A stretch of DNA of 64,000 nucleotides from Paragonimus skrjabini miyazakii (taxonomy: Eukaryota > Platyhelminthes > Trematoda > Plagiorchiida > Troglotrematidae): the NCBI GenBank assembly GCA_014338405.1, contig JTDE01000153.1:243559-307558 (forward strand), written 5' to 3'. The position numbers and the translations under genes are program-made. A model generated the notes under the pieces. The model saw only the letters and a list, made by a program, of their open reading frames with translations, made no database searches and had not been told where the DNA came from. How positions within the stretch are numbered: position 1 is the stretch's first letter; each line of letters opens with the position of its first letter. Below are positions 1 through 15,200 of the stretch, one piece after another.

Positions 1-3000
1 GGTAATCGTTCAAATGTGACATAAAGCGTAGTTTTTATTCAGTTTTATACATGTAACCAAAGTAACGTTTAGTCCTTGCTTAGACCTATCAAGTAGAAAG
101 AGATAGCTTCATTGTCTAGGTTGGAGAATACATTAACTAATTAGTTTTATGCAACGTAGTCTGATGTTTTAGCACGAACATTTCTCCAACACAATTATCA
201 ATAGTCTCAGGATGGTAAGTTGATTAGAACACACGTAATGAATCTTAATTACACAGGTTTAGCCATGTCTGTTTTTGTCGCCCAAATCATGAATACTGAA
301 AAAGTAATAAGTATAATCAGTATGTAGGAAAATTCATGTAAGTAGAAGAGAATTCTTCAGATGTATTGGCAGTTTTTTATTGTTCAGGAAAAGAAACAAA
401 GAATGAGATAAGTTTACACACTTCAGCCTGTTGCATGTAATTCGGACATTCTCGAGGCAACTGGTAATAACTATCTTTCGAAACGAAGTTTCTGTTACAA
501 ATGAAACGTTTTTATTTTCATATAAAACCCACTTTGCGTATCAGTGTCTGTGTTGCTTTATGTGCGAAAACTAAAGCGCACCGTAATCAGCCAATCACCG
601 GTTATGTGAACATCGTTTAAGCCAACTTTGACAGAGGAAGTGAAACCAATTTTATAGTTCAAACGTAGTTAGTTATGATGCTGCTTAACTTGGCTTTCCA
701 CGGTCCTTTCATAAAAATATTAGTAGATTTGTACGACGGTCAGTGTAACTTTTAAAATCGACCCAGGATTATAAGGAAACCAGAATTTTTCCACAAATTA
801 CGTTTATCTACTAAAGTTAATGCGTGCATACAATAAACTAATGGTTTAATTTATGTGATGAGGCCAGATTTGTTCATCATAACTAAATCAGATTCCTAGT
901 CAAGCCTCAAGACCACAACGGTCTGGTTAGTTTTGAGACAACTACAAACGAGATGATGATCCCGGATGTACAGTTGTTCTACTACTCGTATTTTAGTGCC
1001 CCGATGGCGAATAACAGTAAGTTAAATCAGCTGTGGTCTTCTGTCACCAATGGTCTGTCTTGAAATACATCCTTGGGACGTTGATTAAAATGTTGTACAA
1101 CCCAAATTCGTCTACGTATGAGAGCAGCTGCAGCTGACGACGGAAAACTAAAGTTGATATGATGCTAAATTAGTTGTTATTCTCCACTGAAGCATAACTA
1201 GTAGTTTGGCTAATCTTCAACTGACGAGAAATCCACACTGACTTACTAACTATGTGGAGTTATAGGGATACCTGAGGTTAAAATGAATTATTGACTGTAC
1301 CCTACATTTGTCGATATGGCGAGTTAAGTTCGGCTTACGTGGTTTCATTGTGAAGGAATCACATGCTGTCTACATTTTGAATTCTGTTCGCTGATCGATC
1401 GATGGTGGTCAGAGCTTATTGTGAGTGAGTAAGCATGTCCAGAGAAGCATAGTATAAAAAGTCTGAAGGACACAGTAGTTAAGCATTTAGTGAAAATATA
1501 TGGCGGCCGCCGAGACACAAAAAGCATAGAGTATCATATAAATCACCGAGGTGTCTATTTATTATTGTTAATAATATAGCCGGTACACAGAGATGCAGCC
1601 CTTGGAGGAGAGATTGTTCAACTCATACTCGAATGAGAATGACAGGAAACGCTCACAAGCGACGGTTGGATATCAGTCATTCTAGAGCAGTCGTTCATGA
1701 ACCTGTAAAAACACACCACTTCTGGTCAGTTCTGAGACATTACCGGGCGATTAAAAACCCAACGATAACTAGGGGCAGAGTGATATGAACGCAAGCAAAC
1801 ACATTTAAGACAGTAGTCCCAATGCCTGTCCTAAAAGACACGTATAATGCTGAAATCATTTGAGAGAGTTTCCAATATTCCATCTTTAGTGCGCGTTTGG
1901 AAGCGGCCGATTGCTGAACTGGGACATCTTCACTTTCAGCGGTAAATGTGAACTGATCTTTCCGAAAATAAAGCAACTTGTGCAACCGCATGCATTCAAA
2001 ATTTCATACTACGCACTTCTATCTTTGGGTTAACTGCTTGATGGTTATTGCAACGAGACAATCGTTTAATACATACGGCCATCATGATAAAAAACATGGC
2101 TTGCACAACAAAAAGGATAAACTGACATGAGCAATGCGAGATCCAAATCCAAGCCTACCTGAGAGCTGCACAGTCTATTTTTTTGGACGCGTGTAGAGAA
2201 ACGAATGTTTATGCTTGTTGAAACTAGTGATAGCGTTAGAATCTCTTGTTAAAGTTCTAAGTAGTCGGTTGTTCACCGATTGTGAAACTTAAGTTTCAAA
2301 CGTTTTGCCATCAGACAAGGTAATATCACCAGTGTTTGAGTGATTGAGCTTTCAAGTTTGTTCACAGTTCCCACGTACTGTGAATGTCGCCTTGGTTAGT
2401 GCTGAAATGTATGCAAACTACATACCATGTTTGTGGAAACAACCTAACATCTAAATAGACCTACAAGTGTACGAAACAGTTAGATTTTACCCCAAAATAA
2501 AAAGCAGTTAAATATTTGCACTTACATATTTTTCACCAATTGCTTGAAAACCAAATGCCTAGTTTCTAAGAGAAATTGGAAATACATCTCATTTTAAAAT
2601 ACAGTAATCCCTTTTTGGACTGCGATGTACATATAACTGTGGGATAAAAAACTCTTTACTTAATTTCCTGATTGCACGTTTGTGAAACGTCAATAAGTAG
2701 CAAATATTACATACTGTAGTTAACTTTTGACTTCACTTGAGAGCAGAAGTTGAGCATTTCATTCAAGTAACTAGATGGAGTGTCCACGAATCCTGAACTC
2801 CGAATAATTATTAAACGAACTGCTGTGTCGTCGCCTTCAAGCGCATTATTCTGTAAAGAGAAGAAAATTAAAATAAAAGGCGCATTTTGAGAGTGTTTAC
2901 TAAATGTATCCTTGTAATTTTCATGGAGAGAATACATAGTTATTTTCCACCAAAAATGTTTTGTATCACCGGATTCCTACATCAACTGTTGTAGGCTCGA

Positions 3001-3158
3001 ACTCGCGTTTATGCACAGATTCCTTCGGCTGCTGATAGTGACTTCCAAATAAGTTTTTGTTCACAGATCTACACTAATTCAAACAAGTACATTGCACATA
3101 CCTCTGAGAATAACCATAAAGGGAGAATGCCAACTCTGAACAATTCCTCATCCAACAG
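1..3158. other. Gene-free stretch upstream of first visible paladin exon
   Basis: I see no exon, RNA gene or recognisable transposon here. I searched the + strand for the missing upstream paladin exons, in particular a C-x5-R phosphatase loop, and found none. The short open frames on both strands lack splice context and family resemblance. It is most likely intron of the paladin gene, because the first visible exon starts in the middle of the protein. Confidence 0.5.
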
Positions 3159-3263
3159 GTTGATCGTGCCATCGATGACTGTGACGACGTGGTAAATTTA
3201 CGTGAAGAAATTTTGGAAGCGCTGCTGGAACTTGAATCAATAATGTTTTCTTTCGACATGGAT
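3159..3263 (+). CDS. PALD1: Paladin exon A (end of first phosphatase domain)
   Basis: The exon follows the pyrimidine-containing acceptor ending ccaacag and stops at donor GAT|gtgagt. It encodes 35 codons in phase 0, including VDRAIDDCDDVVNLREEI. This matches the vertebrate paladin segment EVDRAITACAELHDLKEVV, which lies just after the first phosphatase loop. The start could lie slightly upstream, because the frame stays open back to about 3120, but the 3159 acceptor is the best one. This is the most N-terminal part of the protein I can find. Confidence 0.83.
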
Positions 3264-6200
3264 GTGAGTATTTGATTTTGAATAACTAAATTGCCTTTTG
3301 CTGATTCAAATTTTACTTTGAATCTATGATATTTCTGGATATAACTTGAGATCATTACAGTAACAGCAAGCTAGACAAACAACGTGTTGGTGATGCATAC
3401 TGACTGACATGCTCAGAGATTATTCTGGTTTTCAATAAGCATAAATTATGTATCTTAACCAGGTATTATACAAAAACATCAGTCAAAAGAACCGACTACC
3501 AAAGAAACGTGGACCTATATCAGATGACAGGAATTCGCTTTTAGAGGTAACAACTGAGCCACACGATCAAGGATCCAAACAACCGCATTACACAAACGAC
3601 ATCGGCGTTACATAGATTCGTCGTTTTAGAGGTTGAACCGCCAGTTTTTCACCGGTTAATAAAAATCTTTTTGAAGATTGGAACACCAAATTACATTCGG
3701 CAAACTCATTTTTTTATCAGCTCCATGAAGACGGTACTGGATCCCCTAGTTCAATCACAGAATATTTACGGGTTGATGCTGGCTCGTTTACCAACAACAC
3801 GAACCAACACTCTTTTTATTGTTCCACGTTTTACGTTCTAAAACAGTGATTGCTTCTGGTGTCATTTATGCCTGGCATACCGCCATTGAGCGACTGTGAG
3901 GAGAGTTCAAAACTGATGTGCCATTTGCCAAACGTCAAACGGTTAGTCTTAAAAGCAATGTTGTGCAAAACGTTACTATCCTCCTGAGAAAGCGAAATGA
4001 CAAATTAGTCAACGAATATCACCTACACCTGTCCACGTCCTGCTGCATTCAAGCAGACTGTCTCATTGATCGACCAGCACAAGGCTCTTGGCTGGCAGAT
4101 GCAGAAAATCTAGTTGGTAGACCGACTTTAATTTCTGTTAATAATGGTCGAACTTTGAAGGACTGAAATGCAAGTCCGCACCCATTGTCAGACCTAAATT
4201 CCTCTTGCCCGATAATTAGCTGGATCATTGGAACACCGAATGTTTAATCCACTGACTTTCAAGTTGCTCGCAGAAACGTCTAAAATCACTATCCACGGTC
4301 CTGTTGGATTTTTTTTAACGTCTACATTGCCAAATGTTGTCTAGTGAACTAATGATCTCGCTAGTAACTCGTAATGCATTGGTACTAATATTTAGCATTT
4401 CATAGAAAGGATTTTTCTTAGCAAACGGCGGTGTCTTCCATATGATTTGTTGAGTTTTACTGAGTGGGTTAGCAAAAATCACGTTTGGATAGTACACATT
4501 TAGCTTCATGCATATGTTTAACCAGCTTTTGTAGACGTGTATGCTCGAAAGAATGACACAAGAATTCCTTTCATGATGAATATGATATGGAAGCGAGTGA
4601 GTGCACAGACAATTCGCTCACTTCACAGCAATCACTACAGTAAAAATGGTATGACGGTGGTGGGCGAACCTATGAACAACAGACAATTCATTGATGCGCT
4701 CGGCCTAGTGTCACAATAGTGTTATCGCTTTAAATGTTGGCATTGCCGTAGAAATCTCAAGACAGACGGACCGGAGATTTAGTGTTGAAAGTTAGTGGTC
4801 AGATTACCGCGAATAACAAAAATTGGAATATCATAATTAAACACCACCCACACTTGATTGCAGCATTCGCATTCAGATAAACACTTTGGTTAACCCACTT
4901 CGAAAGGAAGCAACGGACTCGAGTTTCGCTCTTATTAGAGTCCATCTGTAGTACATATCCTTGTCCGGATCGAAATTTGCACTCAGACTCTTGTGCTTAT
5001 GAGACTAGCATGTTAACCACAATGCCAGTAGCCTCACAATAGACATGACCAAATAACCAAAGCCAAACATTGAACCACAACCTTGTATCAATAGTGCTCA
5101 GCTTTCTCGATCATTTCGAAAGGAGAATCAACAGAAACACTCTGTTCTATCCAGTTGTTAACCTCGTGGACTCCTCAGTTAGGTTGATGCTACTGATCAC
5201 ATTAAACCCAATGAACATGGTTTGAATCATTAGTGAAGTTACGAGGATTTGAGTTATTTCAAAGTGTTAACAAGGGTTGAATGAATTAAAAAACAATAAA
5301 CCGAAATTAACAAGGAGTTACTTAGATACAGTAAGGAAGATGACCACTTGTTTATGCTCACTTAGAACGTGGTTCGTTCGACGGACTGTCTCAGCCTTGC
5401 AATTTTCAAACTGTAAACTGATTTTGAGCTGTACGTTAGTTGGAAGGCTACAATTGCGTACGTCTTGTGTCCAGTTTTCTTCTGGTGTGTGGCAATGGTA
5501 ATATGTAAAGTCTCGTTTACCAAATTGGTCAACCGTATGGGGAACTACTCGTTGATCTGTGGCCAAAGTCTCTTGACGTGTGGCAGAAATATCTGCTTCC
5601 GCAGATACAAGTGAAACCACAGATCACATTGGAGTTAACAGCCAGTGGGAATGGGCTCTTGGCTGATAACCCTAGTGTATTAAAAGACGTTAGTATGCCA
5701 GTTCATGCATCTCTTCTAAAATGTAAACTTGTTCTGGATCGTCAGATGTGATTATTTTGTCAGTGATCAAGAAATACGTGTTAACCTCGTAAACACTACA
5801 TGAAGCGTTTGTCTGTTATGAGCTTTGACCAAGTTGAACTGGGATCTCGACGACGTGCGTTTACGTCGGCCAGCATAAAAATGCATCGCACGACGGTAAC
5901 TGTCAGAAAATTACGTCGCTTTTGACAAAAATCTGGAACCAAACCAGCTGTCAAACTGTAACAGCTTGCCTCCATTAAGTGACGAGCCAATAATTTCCGA
6001 AAATCACTTCCTTTACGAAATGACTCCATATTTTTGAGCATTTTCCAAAGACGGAATGGGCAATAGATTGGCTGATGAAAACCGCTATGTTTTTCTATCG
6101 AATTTGCATCAACTCCCAAATAAGCATTCGTGTTAGGCACACCATCCCTTTTAGACTAGAATAATTTATGGACTAGCACTTTCAAACCGTATTAAATGAC

Positions 6201-9200
6201 AGTTATTTCGTAGTCATCATTTTATTTATACTCGTTTGCTTTGGATAACACTTTGACTTGAAATTGAGCTTTATTTGGTCGCATGGTTAGGTCTAGTTTA
6301 TGGAGTTTATGGAGAATCAATGACTTCTCTGGAGTAGGTAAATACAAAGAAAGGCTCTGTAGCCATTGTATGTAGCCATCGGAGCTATTATTCTATAAAA
6401 ATTATAATATCAGGTAACTTTATCCATCTTGCCAAGTTAGCTTCAGAAACCGAAAAATGTTTCGCATTACGGTTCGGTGTTATTTGAAAGAGATTAATGT
6501 AGACATGTGATCTTTGTGTTAGGGCGCCCACCCTGTGACCGTCCCAGGGCGCCTCCGTCGTGAGAAAGAAAAAATGCCACTTAACTTAGTCCTAACTAGC
6601 GGGACTGTTCAAATCGGTTGAGACTTTTTATACCGCTATGCACATGTGCGACCCTAACTCCTTCTCATGATGTGGTGGGAATGTCTGGTCATGACGTGCC
6701 CTGTAAATACCTTGTACTTGTCGCCCCAGCCGCACCCCGTTTGGGAGCGGAACAATGCTTCGTATTTTGAACGCGTCTTTTGGCTTGCCTTGGGAGCGAA
6801 TACGGGACAGTCGCGGTAGTATTCGGGACCGAGATTTCCGTGTGAATTATTACCGGGACGAGAATCTAATTCTACCGAGCGCACCACTATACCGAGATCG
6901 AACCAGCGTATTGTTTAGGAGGGTTTACAACACTGTCTCTTAGCGATTCGAACATCAGGTTAAGAACGCTAAACGAATATGGTAAGAAAAGTTTATCTAC
7001 TGCATCTCGGTTGATTCGGACGTATATGAAAATATATCAAAACGTCACGTACGCCCTACTTTTAAGTAGTCATTGATTTGACGCAATATAGCTGAGAAGT
7101 AACATTAGTCAACTTAGTTACATTGTTCACAATCGGATCATTTTGTTTAAGGGGAACAACCACATTTATAATGTAAGTCACAATGTAAGGTTATTCATAT
7201 CAGAATGTTTCACGTAAATTTTCATTCGTTTTATACTTTACTCCATGATCATTTGCATCCAAATGTTTCAAATCATTTCTTATTGTTAGGCTGTGTAACT
7301 CATCAACTCGTTTTGAACACATTTGTTCGATTTAATGCATCCGCTTGTTTGTTTCTTGCAGAAAAAAACGATGGCTTTTGAACTACGAGAACGTCTGCTT
7401 CATCAACTCGAGCGTTACTACTTGCTAATCTGTTTTAACGCCTATCTCCGTGATCAAGTAAGGATATGAAGTATAAACAATATTTGCCTACCTTTAGCTT
7501 TCTCTTAGATTCAGTTTGCAATTCACTGAATGGATGCGCAGACATCCGAAATTATACCAGATTCTTGTCTATTTGGATATCTCCGAATGGTACACTACAG
7601 CGGACTTGCTCAAACATGGTAAAAGAGTCTTAGTAAGTAATCAAACGGGTTTTCCTATATATTTTTGAAGCCAAGTGTCAGAGTTTTATCCAGCTAAAAA
7701 ACTAGATGTGTGTAAACACAAATGGCCAGCCTGGTGAAAATTCCCGGTTTGTTGTGTTTCATTATGAGACTGTGTATGACAAAAATACCTGTGAACTGGT
7801 AGTGAGAGTGAGAGTCGACAACTGTCATAAAGAAACAATGGAGTTACTTAAGATGGATCTCTTTTAACTCATTTGTAAGATAATTCTCACTTATACTTAA
7901 GGCAACATTGAAAAACTAAGCTCTCGTGTTGACGGTCTTTTGATTACGATATACTTTTGCTGCTGAGACAATAATTTCAATTTTTGTTTGGTTCCTCCAA
8001 AATATCGGTTGACATGGTTGTCATAAATTTGGTTACAATCACATATCTAGGGTAGATACACATGGCGATTGCCCATTTTACAGGCATAGCTATACTTTTG
8101 GCCGTTGCTATCGATCTGCCACATTTCCTAGTGTGTTGTTCCTTATGAGTTTTCCAGATTTGGTCAAGCATGAGAGAATAGTTTTAACGTAGTTAAAGTA
8201 ACCCACCAAAACAAAACTAGAGTGGTAAAGACAGGAACGCCTATCCGCTTTTAAGTAGAATATAGATGCTGGTCATGTTAGTGCTTGTTGCTAATGGAAG
8301 ATTCAGCTTTTTATTCAACTTTTCATGTTATGATTTTGATTAGTTTATTTGCACAATTGGCGATATTGCAGATAACAGTCATTGTCATATCATATAAGCG
8401 GTCATTGAGGTCATAGGAGAGATCACTTTCTTGCGGCCAACATTGTCCCAGAAGGCTGTGATGGAGTCAAATTCGTAAAGTTGTAACCAGCTTGGTGCTT
8501 TAATGAAAGCAAGCCTATTAGTTTCATGTGAGTAGACTAAATATCATCATTCTGTAGGTTTCAGTATCTCGTTTTAGAGGCTTACATAGATGACCGAAAT
8601 TATGCGCCATCGTGGTACTCTTTCCCCGCTGTACATCAGTTCAATATGATTAGCTTACTCTCTTAATTTCATCCAGACCACTCCTAAAAATGCAAGAATT
8701 CATTAGACCTTATCTATTAGAATATGATCATTTTTATCGTGCTATTATCTCCTTGTTAGCCAGGTTACTAGAGTTGATTCGCGATGTCGAAAAACGATCC
8801 GTTTTCCACGTAATATTGATTTACCAGAATGATATCAGATTAGTCACGACCAATGGTCAATGGTCAAGTCCTGGCCGTTTACGACCTGAATGACGTTACA
8901 TGACAACTTTGGGCGTGCGCGTGACACTGACTGTGGTTATCTCCTTGTACCGTTGTCACTAAACACTGTCGAATGCAGAGTCGAAAAATTACGCCTAAAT
9001 GAAGTTACCACATCAGCTGGACTGCGTGACCAACCTGCTCCAAATGATTGAATCACTTAAATGTCCCATTTGACATTATACACCTGAAATGTTACGTTTT
9101 CAACTAAGACATCCTTACAGCTTGTTATGCCCTTCGGCATGAACATTTGGACTCATAATAGGCTGAATACAAAATTTCTGGAAAGAAACGTCACATACCC

Positions 9201-12200
9201 GCGAACAGAATACCTGGCCAATACATAAATGCAAACAGGACAGTCTAGTGGAATAGAGAATGGTTTTATTTAAGACGGATTGACTGTACGAGGATTCGAT
9301 AGTGAACATATTTCAATCTTCAGCGGCGCCACCTAAACTACGATAACGTTGGCTTTCATAGAATGTGGCAATATTTGAGCAAAACGGTTAATTTCTTTTG
9401 AGGTTCACTGTCTGGATCCGTCCAATCTCTACAGTTTATCAGCTCATCAGAATGAAGTCAGCTTAGGCATAACAACCCATTAGATGTTAAGGCGTAAATA
9501 GCGGTAAACAAATTGCCTACTCGTGCATAAGTGTTACAAATTGTGTTCACTATCTAATGACACTGCTACTGGGCGAACTTACCGGGAAAGCGAATATTAC
9601 ATAAGGTGAGCAGTGCGTTATCGCGGCAACTAGGTAACGTGAAGGATAACATTAGTTGGGCAGGGTTTCATTTGCGAGTGCATGGTGCTGACATTCTTGC
9701 TTGTATGGAGAAATTTTTTCTGAAAGCTGTGAATTATCGCTAACCATTGGTATACACATGCCCCGTAACATTTTTTCCTGCATTCGTTAAACGCGTTTTG
9801 ATAGTCTCTACTTCTGTCAGTCTAGTACTCCATTACAAACCGATTGACTGAGTTAACACTAACTGGGCCACAAATTGAACCAACGGAAAAACAAATATCA
9901 ATTATTTAGCGTGAGGAATCCTTGCAAGCGGATTACCGTTACATCATCTCACTTTCATCTAACCACGTTTAAAATACTGATGACGATAATAAACATAACT
10001 TACTTTATCCATCAAGTTAACTTAGTGTCAGTAGGTGATAAGGAGTTTGATCAATATTGCTTGGACACCACGCATAGTTGATCGTATGTCATGCCGGCAG
10101 ATGGACTTAATAAATAACCGCTTAGCGAAAGAAACACTAGGCTTGGACTTCGTTCCGTGTAGGAGTCGTCCATATTGCATATTCATGCCGCGATTAGATT
10201 TTGAACACTGAACTAGTTAAAACTGTAGCGAAGATAAAATTTGAGTCCAGCACTTTCACTACTAACGACTAACAGAGAAGTCGATCTGAACGCAAAACTT
10301 GGGAGAGGTGGTTGCGTTATAATTGACTTATCTTTCAGTGCATAATTTATGAGTGATAAATCACTCTTATGTTATTACTAACGCTAAAGGTGGTACGTGT
10401 GTCCACCGGAAATCTGTACACTCGATTTTTTCTCTGGCAGTAACGGTATTGCTGGTGGCTGTACAAAGAGGCCTAAAAACCTAATCGTAGCAATGTATCT
10501 TAAAACGCTGTCTAGGTGACTGAACACCAAATTTGAAAGACCTTACTTGGCGCAAATCCGTGGTTTAACAATTAGTTGCATAGAACATCTATCGACGTAC
10601 AGTCGGGTAGAAACAGCGTTTAAAAATAAACAACAGATCAAATCGGATATTAAGTCAAATTACGCGGAAGAAGCAAGTTATACCCCCAAACTTTGAATAA
10701 ACAAAGACACACAATCGTTCGCGAAGTTCTGCATGGGATACAGCTGAATATCAAATTAATAATAAAAATGAGCAATGATAAAATTGGTTAACAGGAAAGG
10801 TTGATACAATGAATTTGCCGGAGGTTCGATGACCTTTCAGCTAAATAACATTTCATAGAAGCAAGTTCAGAAAACACTTGAGAAATGAGAGCTAATATCT
10901 GGACTAACGTTTTGAATGTGTAAACTTCAAACCTGAAATTTTAAGAGAATTAGTTTGCCAAATCGTCAGCGGAGAAATATCACTCGGTGGCTTATGAAGT
11001 TCGAGACCTTTGACTGTGCTATTCTTGTTCAGTTTTTGAGCTCTACAACTCTACAACGCCAGTAATTTGCACCACACAACCTTTCAAGAATATTTCTTCC
11101 CAATGAATGTGCAGAAATTCATAGCATAAGCTGACAGAAATACACGTTTCAATTTTGATGACAGGTTGCAGACAACGGTTCACAAATTGACGAACTATGC
11201 ACTCGACGCACAACCGGGTTGGCGAATTTCCGACAATTGGTCGGCTGGCCAATCTACGGTGCATCTCAGCCAGATGGTCCGACCGTCCAACGCATTCATG
11301 ACCATGTTACGATCGCCTACTGGAATGTGGCTTTACACGGAGTTTGTTCGGAGGACGGTGCATTGAGTGCAGATCATGCACGAGTGCCCGTTTCCATGCC
11401 AAACATGATTTGGGTCTGCTTGCGTAACGAATATGTTATTGGTGCGGGCGGAGAGACATACAAATGGCGCTTCAAGAACAACTTTACAGAAACCATTCCA
11501 CTGAAAGGAATCAGCGGAGTAGAACTTGAGGTGACCGCCCGAAACTTTTGAATTCATTTGTCTGATCCATTAATAATTACTTATAGTGATTTGTTCAGAC
11601 ATCGCTTCAACACCGGCCTAAAACAGACGGGTCGTTAACCGACTATAGCGTTTCAGTCAACAAATAACCTTAATCAACAGTATCAATGGAACTATCACCA
11701 ATGAACAAACATTGATCTATCAACTCGGTAGAGTTTCTCGTCGATATTGGCATCCATCCAAAGCTCCCATATGTATAACGATGTTGACTTGAATTTGAAT
11801 CATGAATCATATATTCGTCAAACCACTTCTTCTCTGGAAGATGTGAATAACTCACGTTACTTCGCAGTCGTCTTGGTAGTTTTAAAAGGTTTTATTGAGC
11901 GTTTCTGGCTTTTGGCGCTCTGTTTGTTTTCTCTAGCCTATTTTCAGTACAAGGAACATTTTAACAAACGTATTTCATCGTGTTAACCATTCACTAAAAA
12001 GCAACCGAATAAGAAGTCGTCTGCTTCAAAGTAACTAATCGATTGTCTGCTTAGTTACCGGGATCCGCCCATTCGTAAATTATACTATCTATATTTTGTA
12101 TCGTCTAGTGTGCTTGTCTACCGTGTGCACTTGTAGATCAAACGAGACCTAACTAGTGATACTTTCATGAGATTGACAGAGTTTGCATGCGTGATGTGTT

Positions 12201-15200
12201 TTGTCTGTTGAATTGCATCACACTTCAGTTTACATTCTATTCAACGAAGTAGACGGTGAAATTCGATGGTTTTGGCATTTTAGAAGAAGCAATGTTCAGT
12301 CTGTTTCTATCAAGTGGGTTGGTTTTGGTATTGATATGTTCACCGAGCTTGGCATTTAGGTTGCAAACGTTTCATCACCAAGCGAGGTGACATCATCAAT
12401 GCGTAATTGTTTTAGCGTATAGTTTTTGAGCGTGGAGATTGGTCAAAAAACTATTACTCAAAAAACTATACGCTGTAATAATTACGCACTGATGATGTCA
12501 CCTCGCTTGGTGATGAAACGTTTGCAACCTAAATGCCAAGCTCGGCGAACATACCAATACCAAAACCATCAACTCAAGCTACGAACAACATCACCACTGT
12601 TCACAACTATCCGAAAAGTGGGGTGGGGTTCAATTCACCATTAGGACAGGTATACGCACTACTAGTAGCATGTAACGACGGTGAACTCTGAGACGAAGGC
12701 CTGTTGCGAAGTGAGCTAGCTAAAATATCTACCTGAACTCGAAAAATTGAATTGAAGTACGAGTTTTACTCAATCTATAAAATCTTCCTTCGAAATTGTA
12801 CCAAGGCCCTCCCCAGGTACCCAATGATCAAGTAAATAACTGAGTCTGTCCATACAGAATCTATTGTTAGTTTCGTATGAACAAATTTGAACGTTCACAA
12901 AAATGAAACCACATCGAAGATTGTACATTCCTCCTCGATGTTACATTCACTTCTAGTAAACAAGTAAATTTATAACGTGTTGTAGAACATTTATATATTC
13001 AACAAATTTTAAGACTTTATGTATACGAATATTCATATTTACTGCTGTACTGACAACTACCTAAATATTCTGCTCACTTGTTTTTCAGGAGTTCGAAGAA
13101 AAATTTGTCGAAGGCATAAAGAAACTAGCAACACCTTGTAAACCGTTCAGGTACATTATGGACACAGATAGTTATGAACAAGGCGAGCCACTTGCAACGA
13201 ATGAACTACAAAGTATGAAACAGATGTTCAAAAGTGTATTCGACAAACCGCATTGCACTGCTACCGATCAAGTGATTGATTCGCAGGCTTTAAACATTCC
13301 TCAAGCCTACTTAGAATATGTAAACAAACACGCGGAATTTCATCGCATTCCTTTGCCGAAATGTGGGCCTCCGCCGCCAATAGTAAGCATTGTCCGATGT
13401 ATTCGTTTGTCTAACTCTTAACGTGAACATATTTTCAAAACACTAGGTGAAAAATAATCAGGTTAGTTTAAAACAATATTTCAAATAAAGTTGATTTCTT
13501 AGAGCAGTATTGCTGCATTCTTTGGTAAACACAACTTGAAAACCTGACTTTCTAGTGAAACTTAAAACAGCACACCCACCTCGTGAGTTTAGATAAAAGC
13601 CAATGGACCTCATTAATGTCATGGTATGCGAATCAGCAACATATGCACATTAATCTTGCATGTACACGTAACTAGGCCGTGTTGGACAGGAATACATCAT
13701 AGGGGGCTGATACGCTGACAAAAACAACGTACGTACGCACACGCACACGCAGGTGTATTCATATCAACAAGTTATTTTCTTTTCCACACCGACAGCAGCC
13801 GGAGGTTTGGTACGAATCCTTTCCTAGTGCACAAAACGGACTGATAGTGTTGACTGATGAAGCCTCAGTAAACTATTGGCTGCGTCAACTTCAGGTGCAA
13901 AATAGGGCGTTGATCTCAACCTTGTGACCTGTCCCGAGTTCGCGTTTACAAGTTCGGGAGGATGGATTTCGGTCATTTGAGACAGCCGGTATTGTTAGCT
14001 GGATCAATTATGTTTGCAGCCAGTTTGGAAGTTTACTGATCTGATGACCTTTACATAGATCAGCCTCGCCTATGTAGTGTCTCCAGTAACCACACGAAAT
14101 TGTCCAAAATTCGTGAGGTGGGCTTGAGTACCCTGTCGTTATCAGGCGTAAATATCAACCTGTCATTTTGCGTTCAGAAAGCGTTCATGTTGAATCTTGG
14201 GCTGTCATAAGTGCAGAAATTAACACGAAAGATAAGCGTCCAGCTGTGTGTACGTAGTTGTCATGATTTTATCAACCTTCCTGTGCGACTTCTTCTATGA
14301 TAACCTAGTTATAAGTAAACGTAAGATATAATTGTACGAATCGTTCATTCCGAAAATCATCGTATAGACTATCTTTTCATTGTGATCTCATGATATCCAG
14401 TGAGAAACAAACAATTATTGGCTGAACTCTTATTTCACATATGGGCATTTGATAGCTTTTCTATGCTAATTGTGGTAGCAAAATGATTACACTAAACTGT
14501 GTTCGACTGTGTTACAAAATAGAAGCAATAACTTTAGGTAAAAGTCCAGATGCCACAAAAATGGCTTTTTGGGGAAATCAATTTTAATTTTGAACTTAGT
14601 TCAAGCGAACATCTTGCTGATTAGTGCACATGAGGAAGTTTGTAAAGTATTCACTAGACGTTTGTAGTCTCTCAAACCGGATCACACCTCAGCTGCATGC
14701 TCAAACTCTGATGAAGAATTTTGTGCAGTATGCCATCGTAAAATGTTCCAGATTTCATGGATGGTCTATGGAAAAAGTATGGAGCATCAAAATGAATGGT
14801 GCGTATGCGTACTTTGTGCAGCATGAACTTTTGGAATGTGAGGCAATCTGTGTGCAAAACAAGTGACTATTCAGTAGTTCCGTGAACGGAAATTTACTGA
14901 CCTGATTGAACATGTGACTCGTAGCTTTGTAATGCAAAAATAGGCTGACTGTATCAGAAAAGGAAGGACAATGGAGGCTAAATTTTATTCGGTTAAAGCA
15001 TGAGCAGTGTACGATTAAGCCACATCCATCAATTCGTTTGGTGAGTGCGTCTGCAACGTTGAAAAACTGAAGTAATAGAGGGTTCAGCCGATTGGTGACA
15101 AATCCATTTGTGAGCTAATGGCAGAGCAGAAAATTTGATAAGACGACTGACGAAATCTGGACTATTATTCAAAATAAAAACGAAGTAATTCTAAACCTCC

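Larger units (their letters stand above)
3547..7361 (+). other. Paladin intron with old repeats
   Basis: This 3.8-kb intron contains a minus-oriented SINE-like copy (about 4885-5045) and an LTR-like repeat (about 6640-6935), listed separately. A + strand open frame at 3918-4166 follows further open stretches, but I could not assign it to any family. Nothing else is recognised. Confidence 0.5.

Noticed and set aside
3918..4166. + strand 82-codon frame inside a paladin intron, considered as a missing paladin exon
   Set aside because: It has no similarity to paladin, no matching splice sites, and exons B and C are already compatible without it.
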